Of a stretch of DNA of 64,000 nucleotides, positions 27,155-35,823 are shown piece by piece; the stretch's first letter is position 1; the number at the start of each line of letters is the position of its first letter. Under the pieces are notes generated by a model. It made no database searches, was not told the DNA's origin, and saw only the letters and a list, made by a program, of their open reading frames with translations. The position numbers were made by a program, and so were the translations under genes. This DNA comes from Streptomyces sp. NBC_01669 (lineage in GTDB: Bacteria > Actinomycetota > Actinomycetes > Streptomycetales > Streptomycetaceae), in NCBI RefSeq assembly GCF_026339735.1, contig NZ_JAPEQG010000001.1:7524501-7588500 (forward strand). The letters run 5' to 3'.

Positions 27155-28384
27155 TCAGGCGCGGGGTTCGGCCGCCGCCGTGCCGGGCACGTCGACCCCC
27201 TTCGCCGCGACCCGGCGGTCGCCCGCCCGCAACACGCCGGCGCCCAGCACCAGTCCGAATGCCAGCACCGTCACCAGGCCGAACGAGACGATCAGCGAGG
27301 TCGCCTCGGCCAGCGAACCGATGGCCGACGGGGCGATGAGCCCCGAGGTGTACGTGATGGTGGCAACGCCCGCGATCGCCTGACTCGGGTTCGGTCCACT
27401 GCGCCCGGCCGCCGCGAAGGCGAGCGGGACGACGACGGCGACACCGAGGCCGAGCAGCCCGAAGCCGCACATCGCGAGCGCCGAGTTCGGTGACGTGACC
27501 ACGAGCAGCCCGCCGGCCGTCGCCAGCACGCCGCCGACCCGCACGGTCCTGACCGCGCCGAACCGGTCGACGACCTTGTCCCCGGCGATCCGGGCCACCG
27601 CCATCGTGAGCGCGAACGCCGTCGTCGACGCGGCCGCGAGTCCCGCGGAACTGTCCATGATGTCCCGGAGGTAGACCGCCGACCAGTCGAGGCTGGCCCC
27701 CTCGGCGAACACCGCGCAGAAGCCCACCGCGCCGATGACCAGCGCCGACCTGGGCGGCAGCGTGAACCGCGGCGGCGGCTCCTCGTCCGGCTCGCTGCGC
27801 AGATCCAGCACGCCCTGACAGGCGATCAGGCCGAGCGCGGTGAGCGCGAGGGCGGCGATGCTGTGGTGCAGCCGGGCGTCGGCGCCCAGATGCGCGGCCA
27901 CTGTGCCCGCCGCCGAACCGATCAGGGCGCCCACGCTCCACATCCCGTGCAGCCCGGACATGATCGACCTGTCGAGACGGTTCTCCACCTCGACACCGAG
28001 GGCGTTCATCGCCACGTCCGACATGCCGGCCGATGCCCCGTACACGAAGAGCGCCGCGCACAGCGTCAGCAGGTTCGGCGCCAGTGCGGGCAGGACCAGC
28101 GCCAGCGTCCACAGTGCCAGCAGCCCGCGCAGCGCCGTCCTGGCGCCGAAGCGATGACTGATCGCACCGGCCATCGGCATGGCGAGCGAGGCGCCGACCG
28201 CCGGGAACGCCAGGGCGAGACCGAGCTGACCCGCGCTGACCCCGGCGTGGTCCTGGATCCAGGGCACGCGGGTGGCGAAGCTGCCGGTCACGGCGCCGTG
28301 CACGGTGAAGACCGCGGCGACGGCGAACCTGGCCCGCCGCACCTGCTCCGTCCCGAAGACCGTCTCTGTGGAATCCGTCGTCAT
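27155..28384 (-). CDS. MFS transporter
   Basis: 409 residues from ATG 28384 (MTTDSTETV), with GGAGGG about 10 nt upstream. About 12 membrane segments with the loop 2-3 motif in the form GAISHRFGARTALR. It resembles the FucP/YbjJ-like branch of sugar or drug exporters. Divergent from the ROK regulator at 28533, with a 7-bp inverted repeat between them, so it is probably regulated by that ROK protein and may carry a sugar. The longer frame extending upstream to 29620 is not coding. Confidence 0.88.
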   Translation of the reverse strand: MTTDSTETVFGTEQVRRARFAVAAVFTVHGAVTGSFATRVPWIQDHAGVSAGQLGLALAFPAVGASLAMPMAGAISHRFGARTALRGLLALWTLALVLPALAPNLLTLCAALFVYGASAGMSDVAMNALGVEVENRLDRSIMSGLHGMWSVGALIGSAAGTVAAHLGADARLHHSIAALALTALGLIACQGVLDLRSEPDEEPPPRFTLPPRSALVIGAVGFCAVFAEGASLDWSAVYLRDIMDSSAGLAAASTTAFALTMAVARIAGDKVVDRFGAVRTVRVGGVLATAGGLLVVTSPNSALAMCGFGLLGLGVAVVVPLAFAAAGRSGPNPSQAIAGVATITYTSGLIAPSAIGSLAEATSLIVSFGLVTVLAFGLVLGAGVLRAGDRRVAAKGVDVPGTAAAEPRA

Positions 28385-28459
28385 GCTGCCGTTCCCTCCC
28401 CTGGGAATTCTCTGCCACCGGTGGCCCCGGCGCCCCTCTCCACGGTGCGGCCAGTAAAC

Positions 28460-28480
28460 TATCAGGAACCCTGCCTGATA
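28460..28480. promoter_or_regulatory. Candidate ROK operator in the MFS/ROK divergent promoter
   Basis: Perfect inverted repeat TATCAGG-N7-CCTGATA in an otherwise AT-rich patch of the 148-bp divergent intergenic region. Likely binds the ROK-type regulator encoded downstream; inference from position. Confidence 0.55.
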
Positions 28481-28532
28481 AATAGGCCATGACGTTCGTT
28501 CCCGTGCGGCAGTGATCTGGAAGGATCTCGGC

Positions 28533-29723
28533 ATGCCCGCATCACCGAGCACCGCCCGGGCCATCAACGACCGGCTCGCCCTGCGACTGCTCCAGCAGGA
28601 CGGCCCGCTGACGGCCACCCAGCTCAAGACCCTGACCGGACTCTCCCGCCCCACTGTCGCCGATCTGGTGGAGCGGCTGCAGGGCGCCGGGCTGGTCAGG
28701 GTCGTCGGCGAGAGCGGCGCCGCACGCCGCGGCCCCAATGCCCGGCTGTACGGAATCGTCGCCGACCGGGCCCACCTCGCCGCTCTCGACGTACGGACCG
28801 ACAGCGTCGCCGTCGTCGTCGCCGATCTCCTCGGCGTCACGCTCGCCGAGGCCACCCTGCCGATCGGCAGCGACACCGGAACCCATGCCGCCGCCGAGCA
28901 GGCCGCGGCGCTGCTGGAACGCACCGCGCGCGAGGCGGGCGCCGCACCGCTGCACAGCGTCGGCATCGGGGCCCCCGGCCTGATCGACCCGGTCACCGGC
29001 GAGCTCCGCGACACCACCGGCCTGCCCGCCTGGCACCGCCGCCTGGTCCGGGTGCTGCAGCAGCGGCTGCCGGCGACCGTGCTCGTCGAGAACGAGACCA
29101 ACCTCGCCGCCGTCGCCGAGCACCGCGCCGGAGCGGCCCGCGACCGTGACACCTTCGTCCTGCTCTGGCTCGGCCACGGCATCGGCGCCGCCGTCATGCT
29201 GGACGGCAAGCTGCGCCGCGGGGCCTCCGGCGGCGCGGGCGAGATCGGCTTCCTGCCCGTGCCGGGCGCGACGGGGGTGCCCTCCGCGGCCAACTGCGAC
29301 GGAGGGTTCCACTCCCTGGTCGGCTCCGCGCCGGTCTGTGAACTGGCGCGGGGGCACGGCATCGATGCATATACGCGGCCGGGCTCCGGGGAACAGGAAC
29401 CCGCCGCCGCGTCCGCCGTACGGGCAGCTCTGGCGGGGGAGGGGGAGAGCGAGGCGTTCCTCGGCGCGCTCGCGGACCGTCTCGCGGTGGGTGCTGCCGC
29501 CGTCGCCTCGGTCATCGACCCGGGCTGTGTGGTCCTCGCGGGCGAGGTCGGCCATGCGGGCGGCGACGCGCTGGCGTCCCGGGTCGAGGAACGGCTGGCC
29601 GCGATGTCCCCGCTGCGCACAGAGGTCAGGGCAGGCGCGCTCGGCGGCTCCGCGGTACTGCGCGGCGCGCTGCTCGCCGCCCGCGAGGCAGCTCAGGACG
29701 AGCTGTTCACCGCGGGCGGCTGA
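28533..29723 (+). CDS. ROK family transcriptional regulator
   Basis: 396 residues from ATG 28533 (MPASPSTARAINDR), with GGAAGGA 9 nt upstream; ATG 28512 is less likely. N-terminal winged helix (about residues 10-70: GPLTATQLKTLTGLSRPTVADLV) plus a ROK sugar-kinase-like domain with IGAPGLIDPVTGEL and VENETNLAAVAEH. The usual zinc-binding CxCGxxGC is not seen; ANCDGGFHSLV stands at the equivalent place, so zinc and kinase activity are doubtful. A repressor that senses a sugar and probably controls the divergent MFS gene and itself. Confidence 0.9.
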   Translation: MPASPSTARAINDRLALRLLQQDGPLTATQLKTLTGLSRPTVADLVERLQGAGLVRVVGESGAARRGPNARLYGIVADRAHLAALDVRTDSVAVVVADLLGVTLAEATLPIGSDTGTHAAAEQAAALLERTAREAGAAPLHSVGIGAPGLIDPVTGELRDTTGLPAWHRRLVRVLQQRLPATVLVENETNLAAVAEHRAGAARDRDTFVLLWLGHGIGAAVMLDGKLRRGASGGAGEIGFLPVPGATGVPSAANCDGGFHSLVGSAPVCELARGHGIDAYTRPGSGEQEPAAASAVRAALAGEGESEAFLGALADRLAVGAAAVASVIDPGCVVLAGEVGHAGGDALASRVEERLAAMSPLRTEVRAGALGGSAVLRGALLAAREAAQDELFTAGG

Positions 29724-29848
29724 CGCGGGCCACGAGGCCGTACGCGACGGGGCTTCCCTCCGGGCGGCCGGGGCGCTCGGCACGCGTGCCCCGAGGTCTC
29801 CTCAGCCCGGGCGGCCGGAGCGACCCGCGCACATGTCGCGACGTGGGC

Positions 29849-30604
29849 TCACTCGGATCGCTCCGGGCGGCCGAAACGCTGTGCCAGAAAGTCCTCGAAC
29901 GTCGCCTTCCCCACGGCCCGTTCGGGTGTCGGATGCTCGCCCCGCCGGTATCCGGCGTACGCCTTGCCCGCCAGCCGTACGGGGAGGATCCGCCGCTTCC
30001 TCCCGGTCGCCCGGAGACAGGCCCGGGCCGACTCCGTCAGCTCCCGCACCTCCGGCCCTCCAAGCTCCGGCACCCGACCTGCCGGACCGGCCACCGCCAA
30101 CTCGGCGGGCCGGTCCGCGACTTCGCCGGTGTCGATGGACTGCATCCGCACCCCGGCGGGCAGCGGCATCACAGGCAGCCGGGCGGCTCCGTCGGGGATG
30201 CGCAGCACCAGGTCGTGGAACTGGGTGGTCCGCAGGATCGTCCAGCCGAGCCCCGAATCCTCGATCATCCGCTCCACGCGCCGTTCGACCGTGTAGTAGC
30301 CGAGCGGCAGCCGGTCCACACCGACGATCGAGATATAGGCCAGACGGGGGACACCGGCGCGCTTCGCCGCCTCGATGAGGTGTCCGGCCGCCGTGTCGTC
30401 GCCGCCGCGCGGCGTGGAGGCGCAGTGCACGATCGTGTCCACGCCGGCGACCGCCGCGTCGAGCGCCGTACCGTCGCGCAGATCGACGGCGTACGGCTGT
30501 GAGTGGCGGCTCGGCACGCGGACGTCGTTCCCCTCGGCGCGCAGCCGGTCCGCCGGCTGTCGTCCGAGTGTTCCGGTTCCGCCGGTCACCGGAATCGTCG
30601 TCAT
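29849..30604 (-). CDS. NmrA-like NAD(P)-binding oxidoreductase
   Basis: 251 residues with an N-terminal TGGTGTLGRQPADRL motif, an atypical-SDR Rossmann signature. No YxxxK motif; AYISIVGVDRLPLGYY and ERMIEDSGLGWTILRTTQF are typical of NmrA/ycf39-type proteins, which bind NAD(P) and sense redox state or reduce quinones. It stands alone between the ROK gene and the broken chitinase. Function unknown. Confidence 0.82.
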   Translation of the reverse strand: MTTIPVTGGTGTLGRQPADRLRAEGNDVRVPSRHSQPYAVDLRDGTALDAAVAGVDTIVHCASTPRGGDDTAAGHLIEAAKRAGVPRLAYISIVGVDRLPLGYYTVERRVERMIEDSGLGWTILRTTQFHDLVLRIPDGAARLPVMPLPAGVRMQSIDTGEVADRPAELAVAGPAGRVPELGGPEVRELTESARACLRATGRKRRILPVRLAGKAYAGYRRGEHPTPERAVGKATFEDFLAQRFGRPERSE

Positions 30605-30694
30605 GGTCCCAGCCTGTCAGAGACCGGGGAATGGGTGGAGCCCGGCGGTGATCGGGGGCGAACCGATCACCGCCGGGCGGTCATGGGAGCCGGG

Positions 30695-31127
30695 TCAGCA
30701 GGCGCCGAGGTCCTGGCAGACACCCCAGTCGCCGGTGGTGCCGGGCGTCTCGCCCTTCGTCCACCACTTGGCCTTCCACCGGTGCGAGCCGTAGCCGACG
30801 GTCGCGCCCGCGCCGTACTCCGCGGTCGCACTCCAGGCGGCCGCCGAGCAGCTGCCACCGGTCGGATCCGGGCCCGGGCTCGTCGACGGGGCGGGGCTGG
30901 TCGACGGGTGGGCGACGGGCTGGTCCCCGTGCCCGGCTCGACCACCGTGGTGCCGCGCGCCAGATCGGCGGCCAGGGCGTACGACTTCCCGCCGAAGGTC
31001 ACCGTCCAGTTCGACGGCGTGGAGGTCGGCAGGTAGTAGACGAAGTTCACCTGTACCGAGACGCCGGGCGCCAGCGTCTGCCAGGCGGGCAGCTTCAGCG
31101 AGACGCGGTTGCAGTCGCCCTTCAGTG
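30695..31127 (-). pseudogene. Chitinase-like gene, C-terminal fragment with chitin-binding module
   Basis: Reading on the minus strand from 31127: GDCNRVSLKLPAW ... SNWTVTFGGKSYALAADL, then a Pro/Ser/Thr linker and a chitin-binding module of the CBM5/12 kind (WSATAEYGAGATVGYGSH, then RWKAKWWTKGETPGT) with TGA at 30695. A one-base frame shift occurs in the linker near 30900-30915. The upstream end is cut by the TnpB element. It probably belonged to the same gene as the N-terminal fragment at 32592-32906, with the GH18 catalytic core lost between them; alternatively it is the tail of a separate secreted chitin-active protein. Confidence 0.65.
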
Positions 31128-31345
31128 GAATCCCGGGAGGAACCCCGGGGCTTCGACCCCGGGAGGAACCGCGTCCTTGGTGGGTGGCGCGGAGCGCCGC
31201 AGCGTCGCGCTTTCAGGCACGGAGCGCCCGCACAGCCGCCTGGCGGAGCCGGACAGGCGAACGCGTGGGCGATAGATCGCCGGTTCGGGCAGAAGATGTA
31301 CGAACCTGGGCGGTTTGTGCGACTGGCGCATTAAGGTCCGTGGTT

Positions 31346-32518
31346 GTGAAGCTGGTTGTGCGGGTCAAGCTGCTGCCGACGCCCGTGCAGGCGTCGGTGC
31401 TTGAGGCGACCCTGACCGCCTGCAACGAAGGTGCGACCTGGGCCGCACAGGTCGCCTTCGACAAGCGCGTCCGCAAGAACCTGCCCCTGCGCGCGCTGAC
31501 CTACCGGGAGATCAAGTCCAGGTGGGGGCTCGGGGCACAGGCCGCCCAGCACGCGATCAAGAAGACCTGCGACGCATACACCACCCTGGCCGCGAACCTC
31601 CGTAACGGCCGTTACGGCAAGCCCGGCTCGAAGCGTCACACCCGGGCTTCGGGCAAGCCGTTAGCCTTCCGGCCCCAGGCGGCCCAGCCGTACGACGACC
31701 GGATGCTGTCCTGGCAGCACGAGCGGCGCACCGTTTCGATCTGGACCACCGGCGGGCGCATGAAGAACGTGGCCTTCACCGGACAGGCAGAACAGTTGGA
31801 GGTCCTGGCCCGGCACCGGCAGGGTGAGTCCGACTTGCTGTGCCAGGACGGGAAGTGGTATCTGATCGCGACCTGCGAGATTCCCGAGGCCGAACCGAAC
31901 GCGCACCCGGCCGCCTTTATCGGCGTGGATCTCGGGATCGTGAACATCGCCGCCACGAGCGACGGCGCCAAGTACTCCGGGCGCCGGATCAACCGCAAAC
32001 GGGCCAAGGACCGGGCTCTGCGCTCCAAGCTGCAGAAGAAGGGCACGAAGTCCGCGAAACGGCGTGCGAAGAAGTACGTGGGCCGCGAGGCCCGCCGTAA
32101 CAAGGACATCAACCACAAGACCAGTAAGCAGATCGTGGCGGAGGCTGCACGCACCGGTCGCGGGATCGCCCTGGAAGAACTCACAGGGATCCGCGAGCGG
32201 GCCCGGCTAAGGAAGCCCCAACGCACCACGCTCCACTCCTGGCCATTCCACCAGCTTGGCGCCCTCATCGGCTACAAGGCGAAGAAGGCCGGGGTGGCGG
32301 TGGTGTATGTCGATCCGGCGTACACCAGCCAGGAATGCTCGCACTGTCATCACGTCGAACGCGGCAACCGGCCCTCCCAGGCTGTGTTCGCCTGCCGGTC
32401 CTGCGGCTTCGTTGAGCACGCGGACCACAACTCGTCCCACAACATCGCCCACAGAGGGTGGTACGTGTGGGTCTGCGGGGTCGAGTCAACGGCCCCTGCT
32501 CTTACGCTGATCGCGTGA
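31346..32518 (+). CDS. tnpB: TnpB, RNA-guided endonuclease of an IS605-type element
   Basis: 390 residues from GTG 31346 (VKLVVRVKLLPTP), the usual TnpB N-terminus; GTG 31340 is an alternative with AAGG just upstream. The RuvC-like residues are intact: Asp195 (FIGVDLGIVN), Glu277/278 (IALEELTGI) and Asp360 (HADHNSSHN), plus a zinc ribbon Cys331-Cys334-Cys350-Cys353. TnpB proteins cut DNA next to a target-adjacent motif guided by an RNA from the element right end and help retain the element. The longer frame upstream runs through the left end and is not coding. Confidence 0.93.
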   Translation: MKLVVRVKLLPTPVQASVLEATLTACNEGATWAAQVAFDKRVRKNLPLRALTYREIKSRWGLGAQAAQHAIKKTCDAYTTLAANLRNGRYGKPGSKRHTRASGKPLAFRPQAAQPYDDRMLSWQHERRTVSIWTTGGRMKNVAFTGQAEQLEVLARHRQGESDLLCQDGKWYLIATCEIPEAEPNAHPAAFIGVDLGIVNIAATSDGAKYSGRRINRKRAKDRALRSKLQKKGTKSAKRRAKKYVGREARRNKDINHKTSKQIVAEAARTGRGIALEELTGIRERARLRKPQRTTLHSWPFHQLGALIGYKAKKAGVAVVYVDPAYTSQECSHCHHVERGNRPSQAVFACRSCGFVEHADHNSSHNIAHRGWYVWVCGVESTAPALTLIA

Positions 32519-32537
32519 GAGCTGGACGCAGCCGGAC

Positions 32538-32591
32538 TCATCGAAGCCATCGATGACCCGAGCAGCAAGCCCGGGACCTCAGTCCCGTGCC
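32538..32591 (+). ncRNA. Putative omega-RNA 3' end / element right end
   Basis: Just after tnpB come a 7-bp hairpin TCATCGA-N5-TCGATGA (32538-32556) and a 6-bp hairpin CGGGAC-CTCA-GTCCCG (32572-32587), the expected kind of structure for the 3' end of a TnpB guide RNA. The guide would be the flanking sequence from about 32592, which is the chitinase N-terminal coding strand complement. Inferred from the element type and position. Confidence 0.4.
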
Positions 32592-32906
32592 GTTGACATG
32601 GGTGACTTTGTCCCAGGGGATGCCGGACGCGAGATAGGCGGGCTTGCCGTCCTTCCCGGTCCGCCAGTTGGTGAAGTATCCGATGACCCGCCGCTGGTGG
32701 TCGGCGCCCATCTTCTCGCGCCCGTCGCTGTCGTAGACAGAGCAGTAGGGGACCGGGACGCCAGGGGTTTCGTAGAGCCCGTCGGGGCGACAGGACTCCT
32801 GGTCGGCGGCGGCCGACGGGGTGGCGGCGAGCGAGCCCATGAGCAGTCCGGCGACGGCTACGTCGGCTGCGAGCAGGGTGGCTCTCGCACGAGTGGGGGA
32901 CAGCAC
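32592..32906 (-). pseudogene. GH18 chitinase, N-terminal fragment (chiH position)
   Basis: Starts at GTG 32906 with GGAGG 8 nt upstream. Signal peptide to about residue 34 (GSLAATPSAAA), then the start of a GH18 domain (RRVIGYFTNWRTGKDGKPAYL ... WDKVTHVN). The reading stops exactly where the chitinase motif INYAFA would follow, at the TnpB element end. Upstream lies a chitinase-type promoter with a dre-like site. In S. coelicolor a chitinase gene (chiH, SCO1444 from memory) also adjoins the rib cluster, so this is probably its ortholog, now inactive. Confidence 0.82.
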
Positions 32907-33020
32907 GTGTCGTTCCTCCTGGGGAGGTCGGCAGAACACAACTGGCAAGGGGGTGGGTCGTGTTGGGCCACGGGCGTGCGCACACCGCGGGGCCGTTCCT
33001 CGGAGGTGACGCAGAGATTA

Positions 33021-33055
33021 AGAGGACTAGACCATTGAGTCAATAGGTCTGGACC
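33021..33055 (-). promoter_or_regulatory. Chitinase promoter repeats with DasR-like (dre) site
   Basis: Two repeats 22 bp apart: GGACTAGACC (33024) and GGTCTGGACC (33046). The 16-mer at 33021-33036 matches the dre consensus AGTGGTCTAGACCACT at 13 of 16 positions. It lies about 115 bp upstream of the chitinase start. In streptomycetes, DasR represses chitinase genes through such sites and glucosamine-6-phosphate relieves it. The near-copy at 47363-47394 has the same spacing. Confidence 0.75.
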
Positions 33056-33191
33056 ATTACTCATGGGATGTCCGGATACGACCCCGCCCGGAGGGCCCCC
33101 CGGGACCGTCTGTGAGCGACTCCACAGGCACTCACCCGCATGGCCCATGAGCAGGCGTGGCACACTGATCGTGTACCAGCAGCAGCGCACT

Positions 33192-33310
33192 CCGGGGTCG
33201 GTGCAATTCCGAACCGGCGGTTATAGTCCGCGACCCGTCCGCATCCAGCGGCCGGTTGACCAGGTGGGATTCCTGGACCGACGGTTAAAGTCCGGATGGG
33301 AGGCAGTGCG
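33192..33310 (+). promoter_or_regulatory. FMN riboswitch (RFN element)
   Basis: Conserved RFN elements appear in order: GGGGTCGGTGCAATTCCGAA, CCGGCGGTTATAGTCCGCGACCC, a variable arm, GGTGGGATTCCTGGACCGACGG and TTAAAGTCCGGATGGGAG, each seen as a contiguous block. It lies about 160 nt upstream of ribD. Bound FMN should switch off the riboflavin operon, probably through termination or blocking of translation. Confidence 0.95.
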
Positions 33311-33472
33311 CGGCGGGCCGTCACAGGTACGCCGCCGTCGGCGGACGCGTTTCCGGGATCCCCGGAACACCTGCGTCCGTGTCTTCGGTTTCGGCGTCCC
33401 CTGTTGCGTTCCGCTTCATCTGTCGTCATCGACAGGCCCCGGAGTCCGTGCCCGAAGAGGCAGGAGGACCCG

Positions 33473-34573
33473 GTGGACACCGCAGCCGACACCACCGCCA
33501 TGCGCCGAGCGATCGCGCTCGCCGCCCGCGGACTCGGCTCCACCAGCCCCAATCCGGTCGTCGGATGCGTGATCCTCGACGCCGAAGGACAGCCGGCCGG
33601 TGAAGGCTTCCACCAGCGCGCCGGCGGGCCGCACGCCGAGATCCACGCCCTGCGCGAAGCAGGCGAGAAGGCCCGTGGCGGCACCGCCTACGTCACCCTC
33701 GAACCGTGTAACCACACCGGTCGCACCGGCCCCTGCGCCCAGGCGCTGATCGAGGCCGGTGTCAGCCGTGTCGTGTACGCGGTCGCCGACCCGAATTCGC
33801 AGGCCACCGGGGGTGCGGACACCCTCCGTGCCGCCGGGGTCACCGTGGAGCAGGGACTCCTTGGTGAACTCGCCGAGGCGGGCAACACCGCCTGGCTGAC
33901 CTCGGTGCGGCTCGGGCGACCGTACGTGCTGTGGAAGTACGCGGCGACCCTCGACGGCCGGATCGCGGCCGCCGACGCCACCAGCCGCTGGATCACCTCC
34001 GCGGAGTCCCGCGCCGACGTCCACCGGCTGCGCGCCGAGGCCGACGCCGTCGTGGTCGGCTCCGGCACCGCCCGCACGGACGACCCCCAGCTCGGTGTAC
34101 GTGGCATCGAAGGTGCCGTGCAGCCGCTCCGGGTCGTCGTCGACACCGACGCCACCGCGGTACGGCCCGGCGCCCGCGTCCTCGACACCACGGCGCCCAC
34201 CCTGATCGCGGTCGCCGACGACGCCGACACCGGCCGTCTTCCCGAGGGAACCGTCCTGCGGCTGCCGCGCGCCGCCACCGGCCGCGGCCTGGACATCCCC
34301 GCCCTGCTCGCCGCCCTGCACGGGCGCGGCGTCCGCTCCGTACTCCTCGAAGGCGGCCCGACCCTGGCCGGGGCCTTCGTCGCGGCGGGAACGGTCGACA
34401 AGGTCGTCGGCTACCTCGCCCCCGTGCTCCTCGGCGCGGGCCCCGCAGCCCTCGCCGACGCCGGAATCTCCACCATCGCCCAGGCGTTGCGTCTCGATGT
34501 GACCGAGACCGTACGCATCGGCCCCGATCTGCGCATCACCGCCGTCCCCGGCCCTGCCCGGAAGGGAAACTGA
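33473..34573 (+). CDS. ribD: Bifunctional riboflavin deaminase/reductase RibD
   Basis: 366 residues from GTG 33473, with AGGAGG 5 nt upstream; the frame upstream runs into the riboswitch. N-terminal deaminase with zinc motifs HAEIHAL and PCNHTGRTGPC (about residues 50-90), then a C-terminal reductase with KYAATLDGRIA and LLEGGPTLAG. It deaminates the pyrimidine from GTP cyclohydrolase II and reduces its ribosyl chain with NADPH. First gene of the FMN-controlled operon; ribE follows directly after its stop. Confidence 0.96.
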   Translation: MDTAADTTAMRRAIALAARGLGSTSPNPVVGCVILDAEGQPAGEGFHQRAGGPHAEIHALREAGEKARGGTAYVTLEPCNHTGRTGPCAQALIEAGVSRVVYAVADPNSQATGGADTLRAAGVTVEQGLLGELAEAGNTAWLTSVRLGRPYVLWKYAATLDGRIAAADATSRWITSAESRADVHRLRAEADAVVVGSGTARTDDPQLGVRGIEGAVQPLRVVVDTDATAVRPGARVLDTTAPTLIAVADDADTGRLPEGTVLRLPRAATGRGLDIPALLAALHGRGVRSVLLEGGPTLAGAFVAAGTVDKVVGYLAPVLLGAGPAALADAGISTIAQALRLDVTETVRIGPDLRITAVPGPARKGN

Positions 34574-35182
34574 GTGTTCACCGGAATTGTCGAAGAACTG
34601 GGTGAGGTCACCGCCGTCGAGAAGCTCGACGACGCCTCCCGATTCCGCCTGCGCGGTCCCGTCGTCACCGAAGGCGCGAAGCACGGCGACTCCATCGCCG
34701 TCAACGGCGTCTGCCTCACCGTCGTCGACCTCGGCAACGGTGAATTCACCGCCGATGTGATGGCGGAGACCCTGAACCGGTCCAGCCTCGGCGCTCTGGA
34801 GACCGGCTCCCGGGTCAACCTGGAGCGCCCCATGGCGCTCGGCGGCAGGCTCGGCGGACACATCGTCCAGGGACACGTCGACGGCACGGGCCGGATCGTG
34901 GAGCGCAAGCTCTCCGAGAACTGGGAGATCGTGAAGATCTCCCTCCCGGCGGAGCTGACCCGCTACGTGGTGGAGAAGGGATCGATCACCGTTGACGGCG
35001 TGAGCCTGACCGTCGTCGACGCCGGACCCGACTACTTCACCATCAGCCTCATCCCCACCACCCTCGCCCTGACCACGCTCGGCATCAAGGAGCCCGGCGA
35101 CCCGGTCAACCTCGAGGTGGACGTCATCGCGAAGTACGTCGAGCGGCTGCTCGGCGACCGGGACCGGGAGGACACGAAGTGA
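34574..35182 (+). CDS. ribE: Riboflavin synthase
   Basis: 202 residues from GTG 34574, which begins the base after the ribD stop. Begins MFTGIVEELGEV, the classical start of riboflavin synthase, with the two lumazine-binding halves: NGVCLTVVDL and LGGHIVQGHVDGTG in the first, DGVSLTVVDAG in the second. It dismutates two 6,7-dimethyl-8-ribityllumazine molecules to riboflavin. The next gene overlaps by 4 bp. Length is standard. Confidence 0.96.
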   Translation: MFTGIVEELGEVTAVEKLDDASRFRLRGPVVTEGAKHGDSIAVNGVCLTVVDLGNGEFTADVMAETLNRSSLGALETGSRVNLERPMALGGRLGGHIVQGHVDGTGRIVERKLSENWEIVKISLPAELTRYVVEKGSITVDGVSLTVVDAGPDYFTISLIPTTLALTTLGIKEPGDPVNLEVDVIAKYVERLLGDRDREDTK

Positions 35183-35823
35183 GCGCGGTCGACTGGCTCA
35201 ACTCGGAGGCCTTCGCCCTGTTCGGTCAGCACATCAAGTGGTCCGACATGATCGGCAACACGGTTGGTCTGGTCGCCCTCGCGCTCGGCTGGCGGCGTTC
35301 CATATGGACCTGGCCCGCCCAGCTGCTCTCCGGTGTGATCCTCCTGGCCGCCTTCGCCTCCGCGCACCTTTCGGGCAGCGCCGGCAAGCAGCTGGTGGTC
35401 ATCGTCGTGGCCGGGTGGGGCTGGTGGTCGTGGAACCGCGGCAGGCAGCAGGCCCAGGACGGCTCCATCGCCGTACGGTTCGCCACCTGGCGCGAGCGGG
35501 CCTATCTGGTCGGCGGCGCGTCCCTCGGCACGCTCGCCGTCGGCGGCCTGTTCACCGCGTTCCCGACACTGTCGTGGGACCCGTGGCCCGACGCGTACAT
35601 CTTCGTCGGCACGGTCGTCGCGATGTACGCCCAGGCGCGCGGCATGGTCGAGTTCTGGTTCGCCTGGCTCCTGGTCGACCTGGTCGGCGTGCCACTGAAC
35701 TTCGCCAACGGCTTCGCCTTCTCCGGTTTCGTCTACGTCATTTACGGCGCCCTCGTCCTGTGGGGCATGCGCGACTGGTGGCTGCGTACGCGGACACCCG
35801 CTCTGGAAGGAGCCACGGCATGA
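35179..35823 (+). CDS. ribM: PnuC-family transporter, riboflavin uptake RibM type
   Basis: 214 residues from GTG 35179 overlapping the ribE stop (GTGA), with six or seven membrane segments and PnuC-family aromatic motifs (WPAQLLSGVILL, GWGWWSWNRG, YVIYGALVLWGMRDW). In Streptomyces davawensis and Corynebacterium, PnuC relatives inside flavin operons (RibM/PnuX) are riboflavin facilitators rather than NMN transporters. Position between ribE and ribBA, under the FMN riboswitch, supports riboflavin uptake here. Confidence 0.88.
   Translation: MSAVDWLNSEAFALFGQHIKWSDMIGNTVGLVALALGWRRSIWTWPAQLLSGVILLAAFASAHLSGSAGKQLVVIVVAGWGWWSWNRGRQQAQDGSIAVRFATWRERAYLVGGASLGTLAVGGLFTAFPTLSWDPWPDAYIFVGTVVAMYAQARGMVEFWFAWLLVDLVGVPLNFANGFAFSGFVYVIYGALVLWGMRDWWLRTRTPALEGATA

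Larger units (their letters stand above)
31128..32591 (+). mobile_element. IS200/IS605-type element carrying only tnpB
   Basis: About 1.46 kb between two fragments of a chitinase gene. The left end has a 7-bp hairpin (CCCGGGG, loop CTTCGA, CCCCGGG; 31144-31163) and a direct repeat CCCGGGAGGAACC (31132 and 31158). The right end has the hairpins described under the omega-RNA entry. No tnpA gene is present, so mobility would need help from elsewhere. The boundaries are inferred from where the chitinase reading frames stop and may be off by several bases. Confidence 0.7.

Noticed and set aside
27155..29620. MFS gene extended upstream to 821 codons
   Set aside because: The extra N-terminal part is antisense to the ROK gene; a good start with ribosome site exists at 28384.
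35238..35819. ribBA extended upstream
   Set aside because: Upstream codons are a shadow of ribM; ATG 35820 overlaps the ribM stop as expected.
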